This document shows, piece by piece, positions 5,648 through 6,070 of a stretch of DNA of 6,070 bases. The position numbers and the translations under genes were made by a program. This stretch comes from Desulfobacteraceae bacterium (GTDB taxonomy: Bacteria; Desulfobacterota; Desulfobacteria; Desulfobacterales; UBA11574): positions 1 through 6,070 of the forward strand of contig PKTV01000532.1 of NCBI GenBank assembly GCA_002868985.1, read 5' to 3'. The notes below the pieces were generated by a model. That model had not been told where the DNA came from, searched no databases, and was given only the letters and a program-made list of their open reading frames with translations. How positions within the stretch are numbered: position 1 is the first letter of the stretch; every line of letters begins with the position of its first letter.

Positions 5648-6070
5648 ACAATAGCACTTGCTTTCGGATTAAAAGGATTGACACGCATAGCCAGTGAGAG
5701 CAGGTACCCATAGTTATCTTTTAAATAGCGCATATAGGACAGCCATTCAAATACCAGCAGTTTGAAGGCGCGGGCAATATCTATCTCCAGGTGTTGTCGA
5801 TCAGCATCGGGTAATTCAGATAGATCCGCCCGGTTTAACAGTTCGTCCCGGAGATGAAATGTGGCGCGGAGCAAGTCAGGAAAATGTCCGTGTTCTTGCA
5901 GAATCGGATTTTCTAAAATTCTCAACAAAAAGGTGGCACGGGTCTGAAGGTACTCCCGCAATGTCATAAGGTCTCCACCGGTTGAGTTGATAGCAAAACG
6001 ATGTTCATTTAAACGCTTATTTGCGTTTCGGAAGTCTTTGTTTGTCCATTCGTTCGAGACTTTCAAAATT
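5626..6070 (-). CDS. Probable two-pore-domain potassium channel family protein, C-terminal part (N-terminus beyond right edge)
   Basis: The minus-strand frame is open from the right edge to a TAA at 5626-5628. It gives 147 visible residues with no membrane segment. The first possible start is TTG at 6066, with no Shine-Dalgarno visible and an open codon ahead of it, so I treat the gene as continuing past the edge rather than starting here. Recognisable stretches are HRFAINSTGGDLMTLREYLQ, FPDLLRATFHLRDELL and FEWLSYMRYLKDNYGYLLSLAMRVNPF. These resemble, from memory, the cytoplasmic helical tail of two-pore-domain potassium channel family proteins in Desulfobacterota, whose pore helices would lie upstream. 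Without the pore segment this is an inference; a soluble helical protein of unknown role is the alternative. It converges on the glycosyltransferase relic. Confidence 0.6.
   Translation of the reverse strand, partial: ILKVSNEWTNKDFRNANKRLNEHRFAINSTGGDLMTLREYLQTRATFLLRILENPILQEHGHFPDLLRATFHLRDELLNRADLSELPDADRQHLEIDIARAFKLLVFEWLSYMRYLKDNYGYLLSLAMRVNPFNPKASAIVHGPERR

Overview
The window looks like a piece of a mesophilic, moderately AT-rich bacterial chromosome. The protein families recall sulfate-reducing and related Desulfobacterota (Desulfobacterales type): an ExeA/PEP-CTERM-type secretion ATPase starting MYRSHYSLIKKPF, a GT4 glycosyltransferase, an Isf-like flavodoxin-fold protein with a shortened cysteine motif, and the C-terminal part of what looks like a two-pore-domain potassium channel family protein. 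This lineage call rests on remembered family resemblance, not on a search.

Left part (1-2095, minus strand): a complete GT4 glycosyltransferase (716-2095) is followed after 42 bp by an AAA ATPase (1-673) that runs off the left edge. They are probably co-transcribed. The ATPase family commonly sits in exopolysaccharide or secretion loci, so the pair may be the edge of a surface-polysaccharide or glycoside cluster. The 42-bp spacer holds a near-perfect direct repeat. A 524-bp AT-rich non-coding stretch (2096-2619) follows. It contains candidate promoter elements for the glycosyltransferase and an imperfect inverted repeat built from TGGAAT-like units, which resembles a dispersed intergenic repeat.

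Middle part (2620-5114): a RarD-type EamA transporter (3428-4369) and a HAD-family hydrolase (2620-3381) lie head to tail on the minus strand, 46 bp apart. Divergent from them is a flavodoxin-fold NAD(P)H-dependent oxidoreductase (4533-5114, plus strand). The 163-bp divergent gap carries two TTGACA-type -35 boxes back to back, 12 bp apart.

Right part (5115-6070): a decayed fragment of a family 2 glycosyltransferase of the rSAM/selenodomain-associated type (about 5212-5463) has lost both ends and has altered motif residues. A short unassigned remnant follows. The convergent minus-strand gene (5626-6070) enters from beyond the right edge.

I found no CRISPR array, RNA gene, intact mobile element or recognised defence system. 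The region reads as ordinary chromosome with a few intergenic structures and one gene relic worth checking.
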